From Glycomyces algeriensis (GTDB lineage: Bacteria > Actinomycetota > Actinomycetes > Mycobacteriales > Micromonosporaceae): a stretch of 64,000 nucleotides of DNA. The stretch is taken from contig NZ_JAPZVR010000004.1 of the NCBI RefSeq assembly GCF_027622855.1, positions 128,021 to 192,020 on the forward strand. The letters are read 5' to 3'. Positions 25,767 to 34,761 of this stretch are shown here, piece after piece. The notes under the pieces were generated by a model. That model saw only the letters and a program-made list of their open reading frames with translations, was not told the DNA's origin and did not search any database. The position numbers were made by a program, and so were the translations under genes. The stretch's first letter is position 1, and the number at the start of each line of letters is the position of its first letter.

Positions 25767-28391
25767 CTAGCACTGGGGAAGATCCCCGGTGGAGTTCTTA
25801 CCGACTCCGTCGATGTTGAACCACACGAATGGGATGTACGCGTTGGCAGCGTAGTCGATCTTGACCCACTTGTTCGAGGCGTCTTTGCCGGGGTGGTAGT
25901 CGACGGCCTGGCCGCCCTCGGTGCCGCGCGGGCTGATGGTCGTGTCGCCCGTGGTCCAGCAGTACGCCTTGTAGCTCGTCGGCGTGTTGGTGGTCCCGAG
26001 ACTGCTGCCGGATTGGCTGGCCTGCGGGTAGACGCCGACACCGTTGACGGAGTCGCAGTAGTCGGTGTTGTAGCCCTCGTCGCACCGGAAGTAGACCTTG
26101 CCCGTGACGGTCGCAGTCGATGCCGTGTAGGTGCTCGATGTCGAGTTCCCGGCGGGGTTCGAGATCCGCACCTGCATCGAGTACTCGGTCGAGGCATTGA
26201 GGTTGGTGACGGCGTAAGTGCCGGGGCAGTCCGCGGAACTCTGAGGAACGCCGTCCATGAGCAGTTCGCAGGTCGCGTTCCCGCCCCCGTCGTCGAAGGT
26301 CAGATGCAGGTTGATCTGGGTGGCCGTGGAGTCGTGGCTCGAGATCTGGATCGTCGGCGCGCTCATGGTGTTCGAGGTGGTCTCCGCCGGCGCGGATTCG
26401 CCGGCCTCGTTGACCGCGACGACCGAGACGGGCACCGTGGCGCCGTTCTCGATGCCCGAGACGCGGGCGGTGGTGGTGTTCCCGGCGACCTCGACGGTCT
26501 GCGTCCCCGCCTTGACGATGTACTTGGTGATGTCGCGGCCGTTGTTGGACGGCTGCTGCCAGGTCACGTCGATCGATCCGGCAGCGTCGCTCGCGGTCTC
26601 CGCGAGGAGGTTGCTCGGCGCGTCGGGCACGTTGAACGGCGTCACGGTGTTCGACGGCGCCGAGGGCGACGAGGCCGCCGCACCGGCGAGGGTCGTCACC
26701 TGGAACACGTACTGGTTGCCGTAGTCCAGAGTCCCTGCGGGAACGGTGAACGTGGTCGAGTCGGACTGGCCGACCACGAGCTGCGTCCCGGAAGCGATGG
26801 CCTCGACCTGGTAGCCGGTGACATCGTTGCCCTGGCCGTTGGCCTCGTCCCACTTCACGGTGACGGTGCCGTCGTTGTTGGCCGTTGCCTCGACACTGCC
26901 GACCGGGTCGGGCACGTCGGCCGAAGGCGTGATCGACGGCGAGGTGGCCGATTCGCCCTGGCCCTCGGCGTTGTGCGCGGTCACGGTGAAGGTGTACGGC
27001 GTGCCGTTGGTGAGGTCGCCGATCTCCAGGACCCGCTGGTCCGGGGCGATCTCCCAGGTCTCGCCGGCGCCTTCGATCGTGTACTTGGTGAGCGCGGAGC
27101 CGTTGTTCGGCGCGGCGTCCCAAGAGAGGTTGATGAGGCCGTCGCCGACGGTGCCGCGCAGGTTGGTGACCGCGCCGGGCGGGCCGATCTGGGGAGCGGA
27201 CTCCTCGTCGCCCTCCTCGTCGCCTTCGTCGCCCGCTTCTTCCTCGTCCTCGGGCGGGGCGTTGCCGCCGAGGATGTCGTCGCGGTCCTTCTCCGCCTGA
27301 CGGGCGTTGCCGTCCGAGGAGACGACCACGGCGGCATTGGTGTTCACCGCGTTGGCGAAGAGCGTGTCGCCGGTGTGGTACATCTCGACCGGGCCGCCGC
27401 CCGCGTCGATCTCGATCCGGTCCAGCTCCTTGCCGTCCAGGTCGTAGACCCACACCAGGCCGGAGGTGCCGTCGGGGACGTAGATCCGCTGGTGGAACTC
27501 GACCGACGCGCCGAGCAGGTTCGACGGGGCGGCGTCGATGGCGAAGTGCTTCGACTCCTCATCGTTCACGGTGATGACCGACGGCGGGTCCGTCACGGTC
27601 ACCGAGGCGATCGTGCCCGGGCTCGTATCGGCAGTCTCGGCCGGACCGGCCAGCTCGACGTCGGTGACCGACTTGCGCCCATCGGAGCGGATCGTCGTCA
27701 TCTGCTTCGCGGTCGAGTTCAGCACGGCCACACCGTCGCCCAGGACGGTGAGCGCCAGTTCCTGGCGCGGCTCGGCCACGACCTCGGTCGCGATGGTCTT
27801 CGCGCCCTCGTCCTTCGGCTCGATCTGCACGATCGTGCCCTCGCGGGGGACGCCGACCCACAGCTTGCCCCCCCGGTCGAACGCGCCGCCGGTGAGACCG
27901 GCGGGGAACTGCAGCGGGTCGCCGATCGCCGTGAGCGTGCTCGGGTCGACCTGGTTCACCAGGCCCTGCGTCTGGTCGATGATGAACGCGCCCTCATCGG
28001 CGAGCGCCAGGCGCACGCCTTCGCCGGGGGCCGTCGCGGCCTCGCCGGTCAGTTCGAGGGTGGACAGGTCAATCGCCGAGACCTTGCCCGAGGCGATCTC
28101 GCGCAGCAGGAGGTGCGAGTCGGTCTGGACGATCTGCACCTCATTACCCGCCGCGTCGGTGAGGGGGAACCGCACGTCGGTGGCGGCGGTGAGGCCGTTG
28201 ACCCGGGCGATCTCGCCGGCCGGGGTCGTCCACAGCCACAGGCTCTCGTCCTCCAGCTCGCTGTCGCGGCTGAACGCGCCCGTGCCCAGCAGGGTCGCGA
28301 CCAGCGCGCCCACGAGCACCACCGGCAGGCCTATCGCGATGAGCAGGCCCTTGACGTTGAGGCGTCTGGCATCGACGTTGCGAGTGGTCAT
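25767..28391 (-). CDS. Membrane-anchored FN3-repeat protein with propeller-like domain
   Basis: Large surface protein, 874 residues. An N-terminal transmembrane anchor (LLIAIGLPVVLVGALVATLLG) is followed by a repetitive beta-propeller-like region (about 45-385), an acidic Asp/Glu-rich linker, three clear fibronectin type III domains with the W..P..nG....Y.v pattern and a fourth, more divergent one with a Cys pair, then a Cys-rich C-terminal domain of about 110 residues (YFRCDEGYNTDYCDSVNG) that I do not recognise. The start at 28391 has AGAGGA about 12 nt upstream. It heads the MoxR operon, whose products probably assemble or sense it. Confidence 0.83.
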   Translation of the reverse strand: MTTRNVDARRLNVKGLLIAIGLPVVLVGALVATLLGTGAFSRDSELEDESLWLWTTPAGEIARVNGLTAATDVRFPLTDAAGNEVQIVQTDSHLLLREIASGKVSAIDLSTLELTGEAATAPGEGVRLALADEGAFIIDQTQGLVNQVDPSTLTAIGDPLQFPAGLTGGAFDRGGKLWVGVPREGTIVQIEPKDEGAKTIATEVVAEPRQELALTVLGDGVAVLNSTAKQMTTIRSDGRKSVTDVELAGPAETADTSPGTIASVTVTDPPSVITVNDEESKHFAIDAAPSNLLGASVEFHQRIYVPDGTSGLVWVYDLDGKELDRIEIDAGGGPVEMYHTGDTLFANAVNTNAAVVVSSDGNARQAEKDRDDILGGNAPPEDEEEAGDEGDEEGDEESAPQIGPPGAVTNLRGTVGDGLINLSWDAAPNNGSALTKYTIEGAGETWEIAPDQRVLEIGDLTNGTPYTFTVTAHNAEGQGESATSPSITPSADVPDPVGSVEATANNDGTVTVKWDEANGQGNDVTGYQVEAIASGTQLVVGQSDSTTFTVPAGTLDYGNQYVFQVTTLAGAAASSPSAPSNTVTPFNVPDAPSNLLAETASDAAGSIDVTWQQPSNNGRDITKYIVKAGTQTVEVAGNTTTARVSGIENGATVPVSVVAVNEAGESAPAETTSNTMSAPTIQISSHDSTATQINLHLTFDDGGGNATCELLMDGVPQSSADCPGTYAVTNLNASTEYSMQVRISNPAGNSTSSTYTASTATVTGKVYFRCDEGYNTDYCDSVNGVGVYPQASQSGSSLGTTNTPTSYKAYCWTTGDTTISPRGTEGGQAVDYHPGKDASNKWVKIDYAANAYIPFVWFNIDGVGKNSTGDLPQC

Positions 28392-28624
28392 AAGGGGGAA
28401 ATCCTCTGCGGGGTCAGCTATGCCGGTTGTGGGGCGCGAGCGCCAGAAGGGCCCCTGGTGCCGTGGGGGCGGCACGCGAATCCGAGCCTAATTCGTCAGC
28501 GCAACTAGGACTAGGCTGCCATTGTCACGAAAAGGTATCGGTCCGGGGTGGGCCGAAGTGGCATGAGCGGGTCAGGTTACCGACACGTACCGGCAGGTAT
28601 GAAAGTGTCCTGATAACACAAAGG

Positions 28625-28647
28625 GGCGGTGCGTTGTGCGCACCGCC
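28625..28647. terminator. Hairpin after the DUF1611-type gene
   Basis: GGCGGTGCG (28625-28633) pairs with CGCACCGCC (28639-28647) 77 nt after the stop of the P-loop protein gene. The 28392-28723 stretch holds otherwise only the FN3 operon promoter region, with no clear hexamers. Confidence 0.6.
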
Positions 28648-28723
28648 TCGGTCTTCCATCTGCCTGTTCTCGCTCGGCGACGCTGTGCACGCCGCCGATG
28701 TTCGTCTTCGCATCGGGTCTTCG

Positions 28724-29815
28724 CTAGGCGGCCTCGCCGAGCTCGAGGACGCCTGCGCGGCGGGCGCGGGCGACGCCCGCGAGCGCCAGGATCTCCTGGG
28801 CCACGTGCGCCTCGGCGAGTTCGCCGGGAGTGTAGACCGGAGCCTCCATGCCCGCCATGGCCTCGCGGATCGCCAGGTGCGACTGGGTGAGCTTGCCGGA
28901 GGCGGCGATCACCGGGAGGCCCAGGCTCCGCAGGTGCAGCGCGCCGTAGCGGGCACCGGCGGCGTCGGCCGCGGCGAGGACGACGCCGTCGACGAGTTCG
29001 CGCACGAGCGGGTGCTCGAGGAGCGCGGAGGTCTCGGCCTGGAGGATGCCGTCGGCGATCTCCATGACCACGGCGTCGACGTCGTGCGCGGCGGCGTGGT
29101 GGTAGAGCGTCTGGGCGAGGTCGGCGAGTTCGGGCACCGGGATGCCCGCGGTGGTCGGGTAGCCGCCGTCGGTGAAGTCGGCGGCGACGACCGCGCCGGA
29201 GTCGCGGAACATCCAGGGGTCGCCCCCGGCGCCGGTCCCGGTGATCTTGATGCCGGCGACGCGGCGGCCGCCGCGCGACAGGCCGCGGATCACGCTGGCG
29301 GCGGTGGTGGACTTGCCGGCGTTCATGGAGGTGCCGACGACGCACACCACGGGCGGGTGGTCGCCGAGGCCGAACGGCGCGAGGACGTTGTAGCGCCGCA
29401 GGTCGATCGGCACGCCTTCGCGGTCGGCGAGGATGCCGAGCGGCTCCAGGCGGGTCGGCGGGCGCATGTCGCCGTGGCGCGAGAGGACCTCGCCCGCGAC
29501 GCCGCCGGCGGCGACGAGGTCCACGGAGCTGCCGAGGACCTCGGGCACGCGGGACTCGTACTGGTCAGGCGCGTAGCGCTCGCCGAAGGCCAGGAGGATC
29601 TCGTCCCCCGGGTAGATGGCGGCCTTGCGGCCGTTGCCGAGCTCGAGCCAGTTGTGGTGCCCGATCGCGTCGACCCGCGCGGCCAGGATGTGGCCGGGTC
29701 GGGGCGCGCATCCGTCGACCAGGGTCAGCCCGGGTGATGTCAGGTCGACATTCCGGACCGCGTAGGCGACTTTGAGCCGCGAAGCGAGCTCAGCGGAGAA
29801 CTCACGAATGCGCAT
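28724..29815 (-). CDS. P-loop protein of the DUF1611 type
   Basis: Predicted P-loop NTPase of 363 residues. An N-terminal domain (about 1-150, with VLSRHGDMRPPTRLEPLG) precedes the nucleotide-binding loop CVVGTSMNAGKSTTAAS (near residue 165), and a partly acidic core (MFRDSGAVVAADFTDGG, VVMEIADG). The loop order matches DUF1611/MobB-like proteins, but no substrate is known. Start ATG 29815 has GGAG 9 nt upstream, and the frame continues 27 codons further upstream into low-quality sequence. Its 5' flank leads into the poly-G/poly-C region. Confidence 0.8.
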   Translation of the reverse strand: MRIREFSAELASRLKVAYAVRNVDLTSPGLTLVDGCAPRPGHILAARVDAIGHHNWLELGNGRKAAIYPGDEILLAFGERYAPDQYESRVPEVLGSSVDLVAAGGVAGEVLSRHGDMRPPTRLEPLGILADREGVPIDLRRYNVLAPFGLGDHPPVVCVVGTSMNAGKSTTAASVIRGLSRGGRRVAGIKITGTGAGGDPWMFRDSGAVVAADFTDGGYPTTAGIPVPELADLAQTLYHHAAAHDVDAVVMEIADGILQAETSALLEHPLVRELVDGVVLAAADAAGARYGALHLRSLGLPVIAASGKLTQSHLAIREAMAGMEAPVYTPGELAEAHVAQEILALAGVARARRAGVLELGEAA

Positions 29816-30151
<336 letters not shown>

Positions 30152-31345
30152 TCACAGTTCGCGGGCCCTCCCGGCGACGTCTCCGATGACGATGACGGAC
30201 GGGTGGTGCGCTTCGGTGACACCGAGGTCGGCGAGCGCGCAATTGCGGACGGTCTGGTTCTTCGTGGTCGCGTTCTCGACGATGCGCACGGGGGTCTGCG
30301 GCGAGCGCCCGCCCTCGATGAGCGCGGCGGCGATCGCGGCGCGGTTCTTGACGGCCATGAGCAACACGACCGTGCCGTTCCCGGCGCCGAGCGCGGCCCA
30401 GTTGACCTTGCTCTGGGGGCCGGGCGGGACGTGGCCGGTGGCGACGGTGAAGTCGTGCACGACGCCCCGCTCGGTCACGGGGATGCCGGCGGCGGCCGGT
30501 CCGGCGATGGAGGAGGAGAGGCCGGGGACGACCTCGACGGGCACTCCGGCTTCGAGGCAGGCGTCGAGCTCTTCGGCGCCGCGGCCGAAGACGAACCCGT
30601 CGCCGCCCTTGAGGCGCACCACGAACTTGCCTTCGAGGGCGCGTTCGACCATGACGGCGTTGATCTGCTCCTGCGTGGTGTGCCGCCCGTACGGGAGCTT
30701 CGCGGCGTCGACGATCTCGACGTCCTCGCCGAGCATGTCGAGCAGCTCCTGCGGGGCGAGCCGGTCGGAGACGACCACTTCGGCCTGGCGCAGCAGCTCG
30801 AGGCCGCGGAGGGTGATGAGGTCGGCGTCGCCGGGTCCGGCCCCCACGAGGGCCACGCCCGCCGGGCGGGCGTGGCGGCTGCGGGGCGCGTCGATGTCGC
30901 CGGTGCGCAGGCCCGCGGCGATCGCGTCGCGGACCGAGGCGGCGCGGCGGGGGTCGCCGGAGGCGGAGACCGCCACGGAGATGCCGTCGAACTCGGTCTG
31001 CGCGAGCGTCCAGGCGTCGGAGGCCGCAGCGTCGTCGGCACGCACGCACCAGGTGCGGCGGGCCTCGGCCTCGGCGGCGACGGCCGCGTTGACCTCGGGC
31101 GAGTCGGTGGCGGCGAGCACGAACCAGGCGTCGTCGCCGTCGCCCGAGCGCCACTCGCGCGCCTCCCACTGGATCTCGCCGGCGGCGGCGTAGTCGGAGA
31201 GGGTGGTGGTCGCCTCGGGGGCGACCAGCAGGACGCGGGCGCCGGCGGCCAGGAGTCGCGGCACCCGGCGGCCGGCGATGGAACCGCCGCCGACGACGAG
31301 CACCGACTTGCCCTGCAACCGCAGCCCGATCTCATAGACCGACAC
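30152..31345 (-). CDS. Siroheme synthase-type fusion (precorrin-2 dehydrogenase + SUMT)
   Basis: Bifunctional enzyme of siroheme/corrinoid synthesis, 397 residues. The N-terminal part (to about 150) is a NAD-binding precorrin-2 dehydrogenase/sirohydrochlorin ferrochelatase type (VLVVGGGSIAGRRVPRLLAAG). The C-terminal part (about 165-397) is uroporphyrinogen-III C-methyltransferase (VALVGAGPGDADLITLRG, RLKGGDGFVFGRG, VPGLSSSIAGPAAAGIPVTERG), which uses SAM. The start is set at the GTG 31345 because GGAGGAGG precedes it; a longer ATG frame exists. No other cobalamin genes are in the window, so siroheme for sulfite/nitrite reductase is the likely purpose. This fusion is the CysG layout of enterobacteria. 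Confidence 0.92.
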   Translation of the reverse strand: MSVYEIGLRLQGKSVLVVGGGSIAGRRVPRLLAAGARVLLVAPEATTTLSDYAAAGEIQWEAREWRSGDGDDAWFVLAATDSPEVNAAVAAEAEARRTWCVRADDAAASDAWTLAQTEFDGISVAVSASGDPRRAASVRDAIAAGLRTGDIDAPRSRHARPAGVALVGAGPGDADLITLRGLELLRQAEVVVSDRLAPQELLDMLGEDVEIVDAAKLPYGRHTTQEQINAVMVERALEGKFVVRLKGGDGFVFGRGAEELDACLEAGVPVEVVPGLSSSIAGPAAAGIPVTERGVVHDFTVATGHVPPGPQSKVNWAALGAGNGTVVLLMAVKNRAAIAAALIEGGRSPQTPVRIVENATTKNQTVRNCALADLGVTEAHHPSVIVIGDVAGRAREL

Positions 31346-31567
31346 GTGTGCCTCCTCCAGCACTCCCCGTTAAGACTCGACAAGCGTATGCGGGTTTCGT
31401 CGCGTTCATCTATCCGGCGGATTGCGAGCCTGTTACGCGAAACCCGCGAGGCGCGAAACGGCCAGTGTTATGCGAGCTCCCATTGCGTTCAGGGCCTTTG
31501 GGAAAGCAGTGCCAGTGCTCGTGAGTTTTTTCACCTTGGCCCCCTCCATGTGCCCTAGGCTGGATAT

Positions 31568-33739
31568 ATGCGTGATCGACCCCGCCAGCACCGTGTGCCC
31601 GGACTGTCCGCACATGGGAGCGACGAACCCGGACCATCCGCCGAAGGCGTGTACGCGCTGCTGCGCACGAGCCTGCTCGCCGGGCTCGCGATCGCGGCCC
31701 TGGTGTTCCCGCTCGCCGCGATGGCCGGCTTGAGCGCGAAAGCGGGGTTCGACTCGATCGACACGCTCTCCGTGGAGGTCACCGAGACCGACCCGCCGCT
31801 GACCTCGTACGTGTACGCGGCCGACGGCGAGACGCTCGTGAGCCTGTTCTACGACGAGTTCCGCCGCCACGTCGCGCTCGACGAGGTCGCGCCCGTCATG
31901 CAGCAGGCCATGGTCTCCGCCGAGGACTCCCGGTTCTACACGCACAACGGGGTCGACTACCGGGGCATCGTGCGCGCCATGGTCGCCAACAACTCCTCCG
32001 GCGGGGTCGAGCAGGGCGCCTCCACGATCACCATGCAGTACGTGCGTGGCGCGCTCCAGCTCAACGCCGAGACGATCGACGAGGTCATCGCCGCCACCGA
32101 GCAGACCGCCACCCGCAAGCTCACTGAGGCCCGCCTCGCGATGGCCGTCGAGGAGCAGCTCACGAAGGACCAGATCCTCGAGCGCTACCTCAACCAGGCG
32201 TACTTCGGGCACAACGCGTACGGGATCTTCGCCGCCGCGCAGGTGTACTTCTCCAAGCACCCGTCCGAGCTGAACCTGCAGGAGTCGGCGACGCTCGCCG
32301 GGCTCGTGCAGGCGCCCTCGGCGTACGACCCGATCACCTCGGACCAGACGCAGGCGCTCGGGCGCCGCAACTGGGTGCTCGACCGGATGGTCGACATCGA
32401 CTACCTCTCGCGCGGCGACGCCTCCGAGGTGCGCGGCCTGCCGATCGAGCTGCAGGTCTCGGACCCGCCGAACTCGTGCATCGGCATCCAGGGCACGCCC
32501 ACCGAGTTCGGGTTCTTCTGCGACTACTTCCGTCGCTGGTGGCGCGAGCAGGACGCCTTCGGGGCGACCCCGGCCGAGCGCGAGCGCGAGCTGCGCCAAG
32601 GCGGGTACACGATCATCACCACGCTCGACCCCGACATCCAGAAGATGGCGAACAAGCACGTCAACGACGCCCAGAGCGAGGATTCGAGGCTCGCGCACGG
32701 CGCGGTGGTGATGGAGCCGGGCACCGGCCGGATCAAGGCGATGGGCCTGAACCGGACCTTCTCGTACGACCAGAAGCACAACGGCCCGCACTCGAACCCG
32801 TCCTTCGACCGCAAGGGCAACTACCCGAACACGGTGAACCCGGTGCTCGGCGGCGGCGCCGAAGGCGGCTACCAGGCCGGATCGACGTTCAAGGTCTTCA
32901 CGATGCTCGCGGCGCTCGACGCGGGCTACCCGCTGGACTACAACATCAGCTCCCCCAACCGGGTCGCCACGAGCTTCGTCTCGGCGACCACGGCGTGCGG
33001 CGGCAGATGGTGCCCGAAGAACGGCTCGGCCGCGATGGCCGGCAACCGCGACATGTGGTCCGGGTTCGGGATGTCGGTGAACACGTACTTCGCGCAGCTC
33101 ATCGACCGGGTGGGCGCGGACAAGACCGTGGAGATGGCCGAGCGGATGGGCCTGCAGTGGCGCTCCGAAGGGGACGCGTACTACGCCTCCGAGGAGCGGC
33201 GCTCGGGCTGGGGGCCGTTCACGCTGGGCGTCTCCGACGTGCAGCCGATCGAGATGACGAACGTCTTCAACACGCTCGCCGCCGAGGGCCTCTACTGCGA
33301 GCCGATACCGGCGCTGCGGATCATCGATCCCGAGGGCCAGGAGCTCGACGCGGCCACGCCGCGCTGCCACCAGGAACTGGACGAGGACGTGGCGCGGGCC
33401 GCGACGGACGCCGCCCGGTGCGTCACCGAGACCCAGCGCAAGGGCGCGCAGTGCGGGCCCTGGGGCACCTCGAAGATCGTCGGCGCGCTGGCCGGGCGGC
33501 CCGTGGCCGGCAAGTCCGGTACGACTGACGGCGACCGGGCCTCGTGGTTCCTGGGCTACACGCCGCAGCTGACGGTGGGCGCGTTCATGGCCGACCCGGA
33601 CTACATCTTCAACCCGGTGGGCAAGTCGAACACGACCAAGTCGAAGGAGACGGCGGGGAAGATCTTCAGGGACGCGTTGAAGGGCGTGGAGGAGGTCAAG
33701 TTCAAACCCCCGTCGCGCGACATCATGTACGGGGATTGA
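31568..33739 (+). CDS. Class A penicillin-binding protein (PonA-like)
   Basis: Bifunctional peptidoglycan synthase of 723 residues. A cytoplasmic tail and one transmembrane anchor (LLAGLAIAALVFPLAAMAGL) precede a GT51 glycosyltransferase domain with catalytic Glu at 119 (AMVSAEDSRFYTHNGVD) and the later ATLAGLVQAPSAYDP motif, then a transpeptidase domain with STFK (S439-K442), SVN (503-505) and KSGT (649-652). It lacks PASTA domains. TAGGCT lies 6 nt before ATG 31568, so a leaderless start is likely. It is convergent with the SURF1 gene, overlapping by 17 nt. Confidence 0.95.
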   Translation: MRDRPRQHRVPGLSAHGSDEPGPSAEGVYALLRTSLLAGLAIAALVFPLAAMAGLSAKAGFDSIDTLSVEVTETDPPLTSYVYAADGETLVSLFYDEFRRHVALDEVAPVMQQAMVSAEDSRFYTHNGVDYRGIVRAMVANNSSGGVEQGASTITMQYVRGALQLNAETIDEVIAATEQTATRKLTEARLAMAVEEQLTKDQILERYLNQAYFGHNAYGIFAAAQVYFSKHPSELNLQESATLAGLVQAPSAYDPITSDQTQALGRRNWVLDRMVDIDYLSRGDASEVRGLPIELQVSDPPNSCIGIQGTPTEFGFFCDYFRRWWREQDAFGATPAERERELRQGGYTIITTLDPDIQKMANKHVNDAQSEDSRLAHGAVVMEPGTGRIKAMGLNRTFSYDQKHNGPHSNPSFDRKGNYPNTVNPVLGGGAEGGYQAGSTFKVFTMLAALDAGYPLDYNISSPNRVATSFVSATTACGGRWCPKNGSAAMAGNRDMWSGFGMSVNTYFAQLIDRVGADKTVEMAERMGLQWRSEGDAYYASEERRSGWGPFTLGVSDVQPIEMTNVFNTLAAEGLYCEPIPALRIIDPEGQELDAATPRCHQELDEDVARAATDAARCVTETQRKGAQCGPWGTSKIVGALAGRPVAGKSGTTDGDRASWFLGYTPQLTVGAFMADPDYIFNPVGKSNTTKSKETAGKIFRDALKGVEEVKFKPPSRDIMYGD

Positions 33740-34526
33740 CCGCCTCGGACGTGGCAGCGGCCTCCGGCTCCTCGCCGGGGGCCGCTTCGCCGTTCTCGGC
33801 CGCGCCTTCGTCGTCCATGTCGCGGCGCTCGCGGCGCGCGAGGACGACCCACCCTACGGGGACCATGGCCGCGAACAGCGCCCACTGGACCGCGTACGAG
33901 TAGTTCTGCCAGTCCTTGAACGAGGGCGTCTCCAGGGCGGTGAAGCCCTCGGCCGGCTCGATGTCGGCGATCCACGCGGAGCGCAGTTCGTAGTCGAGGT
34001 GCGGGCCGAGCATGTCGATGCTCAGGCGGCGCGATTCGAGGTGGCCGTCGGCCTCGCTGACAGCGCCGCTGGACTCCTCGTACTCGTAGACGCGGCCGGT
34101 GACAGTGACCTCGCCGGCCGGCGCCGCCGGGTAGTCGGGCACGCTGCCGGTGTTCTCGGAGGCGACGAAGCCGCGGTCGACGAGGATGGCGGTGCCGTCC
34201 GCCAGGACGAGCGGCGTGACGATCTCGAAGCCGTTGAGGCTGTTGTTCGTCTGGGCGCGCAGCACGATCTCGTTCTCGGTGTCGTAGACGCCGGTGGCCT
34301 CCACGAGGGTCCAGCGCACGTCGTCGTCCAGGCCCTCCCCGGGGGGCAGGGTCGCGTCGAGCGGCGCGGCCTCGCGGCTGTGCTCGATGACGTCGTTCGC
34401 GGCCGCGCGCTCGACCGCCCGGCCCCACTGCCACTGGGAGAGCAGCACGCACACGACCATCACGACCAGGCCCGCCAGCGTCAGCAGGAGCCAGCGAGGT
34501 GCGAGGACGAATCGGTACCGCTGCAT
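33723..34526 (-). CDS. SURF1 family cytochrome oxidase assembly protein
   Basis: Membrane protein of 267 residues needed in actinomycetes for assembly of the aa3 oxidase or cytochrome bc/aa3 supercomplex. Two transmembrane helices flank the domain: LLLTLAGLVVMVVCVLLSQW (N-terminal) and QWALFAAMVPVGWVVLARRE (C-terminal), with the family motifs NNSLNGFEIVTPLVL, ILVDRGFV and NYSYAVQWALFA between. The C-terminal tail is acidic. TAAACT is 10 nt before ATG 34526, so its mRNA has at most a very short leader. The 5' flank is the 198-bp inverted-repeat element. Confidence 0.93.
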   Translation of the reverse strand: MQRYRFVLAPRWLLLTLAGLVVMVVCVLLSQWQWGRAVERAAANDVIEHSREAAPLDATLPPGEGLDDDVRWTLVEATGVYDTENEIVLRAQTNNSLNGFEIVTPLVLADGTAILVDRGFVASENTGSVPDYPAAPAGEVTVTGRVYEYEESSGAVSEADGHLESRRLSIDMLGPHLDYELRSAWIADIEPAEGFTALETPSFKDWQNYSYAVQWALFAAMVPVGWVVLARRERRDMDDEGAAENGEAAPGEEPEAAATSEAVNPRT

Positions 34527-34540
34527 CACGCCGCAAAGTT

Positions 34541-34738
34541 TAGGGGGTGGGCGAGGCCCCCTGACGGCCGCTATCCGGCCCGTTGGCCCGCTCACTGCGT
34601 TGTCGGGCCTCCGCATACAACACCGGTATGCGGAGGCCCTTCCGCGGTCTCGGCGAAGCTTGCGAGCCGTCAATCGACGATGCGAGCGAACCAACGGACT
34701 CGGATACCGGCTCGCCCAGGGGCCTCGCCCACCCCCTA
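34541..34738. repeat. 198-bp element with 20-bp terminal inverted repeats
   Basis: TAGGGGGTGGGCGAGGCCCC (34541-34560) is the exact reverse complement of 34719-34738. Between them further segments pair imperfectly, and a 14-bp perfect hairpin (GGGCCTCCGCATAC, 34605-34618 with 34626-34639) sits at the centre. The element is flush between the divergent SURF1 and M20 genes; both ends have a TA dinucleotide. It looks like a MITE or a foldback element rather than a normal promoter region. Confidence 0.7.
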
Positions 34739-34761
34739 GACCCGCTCTACACTTGCGCCTC

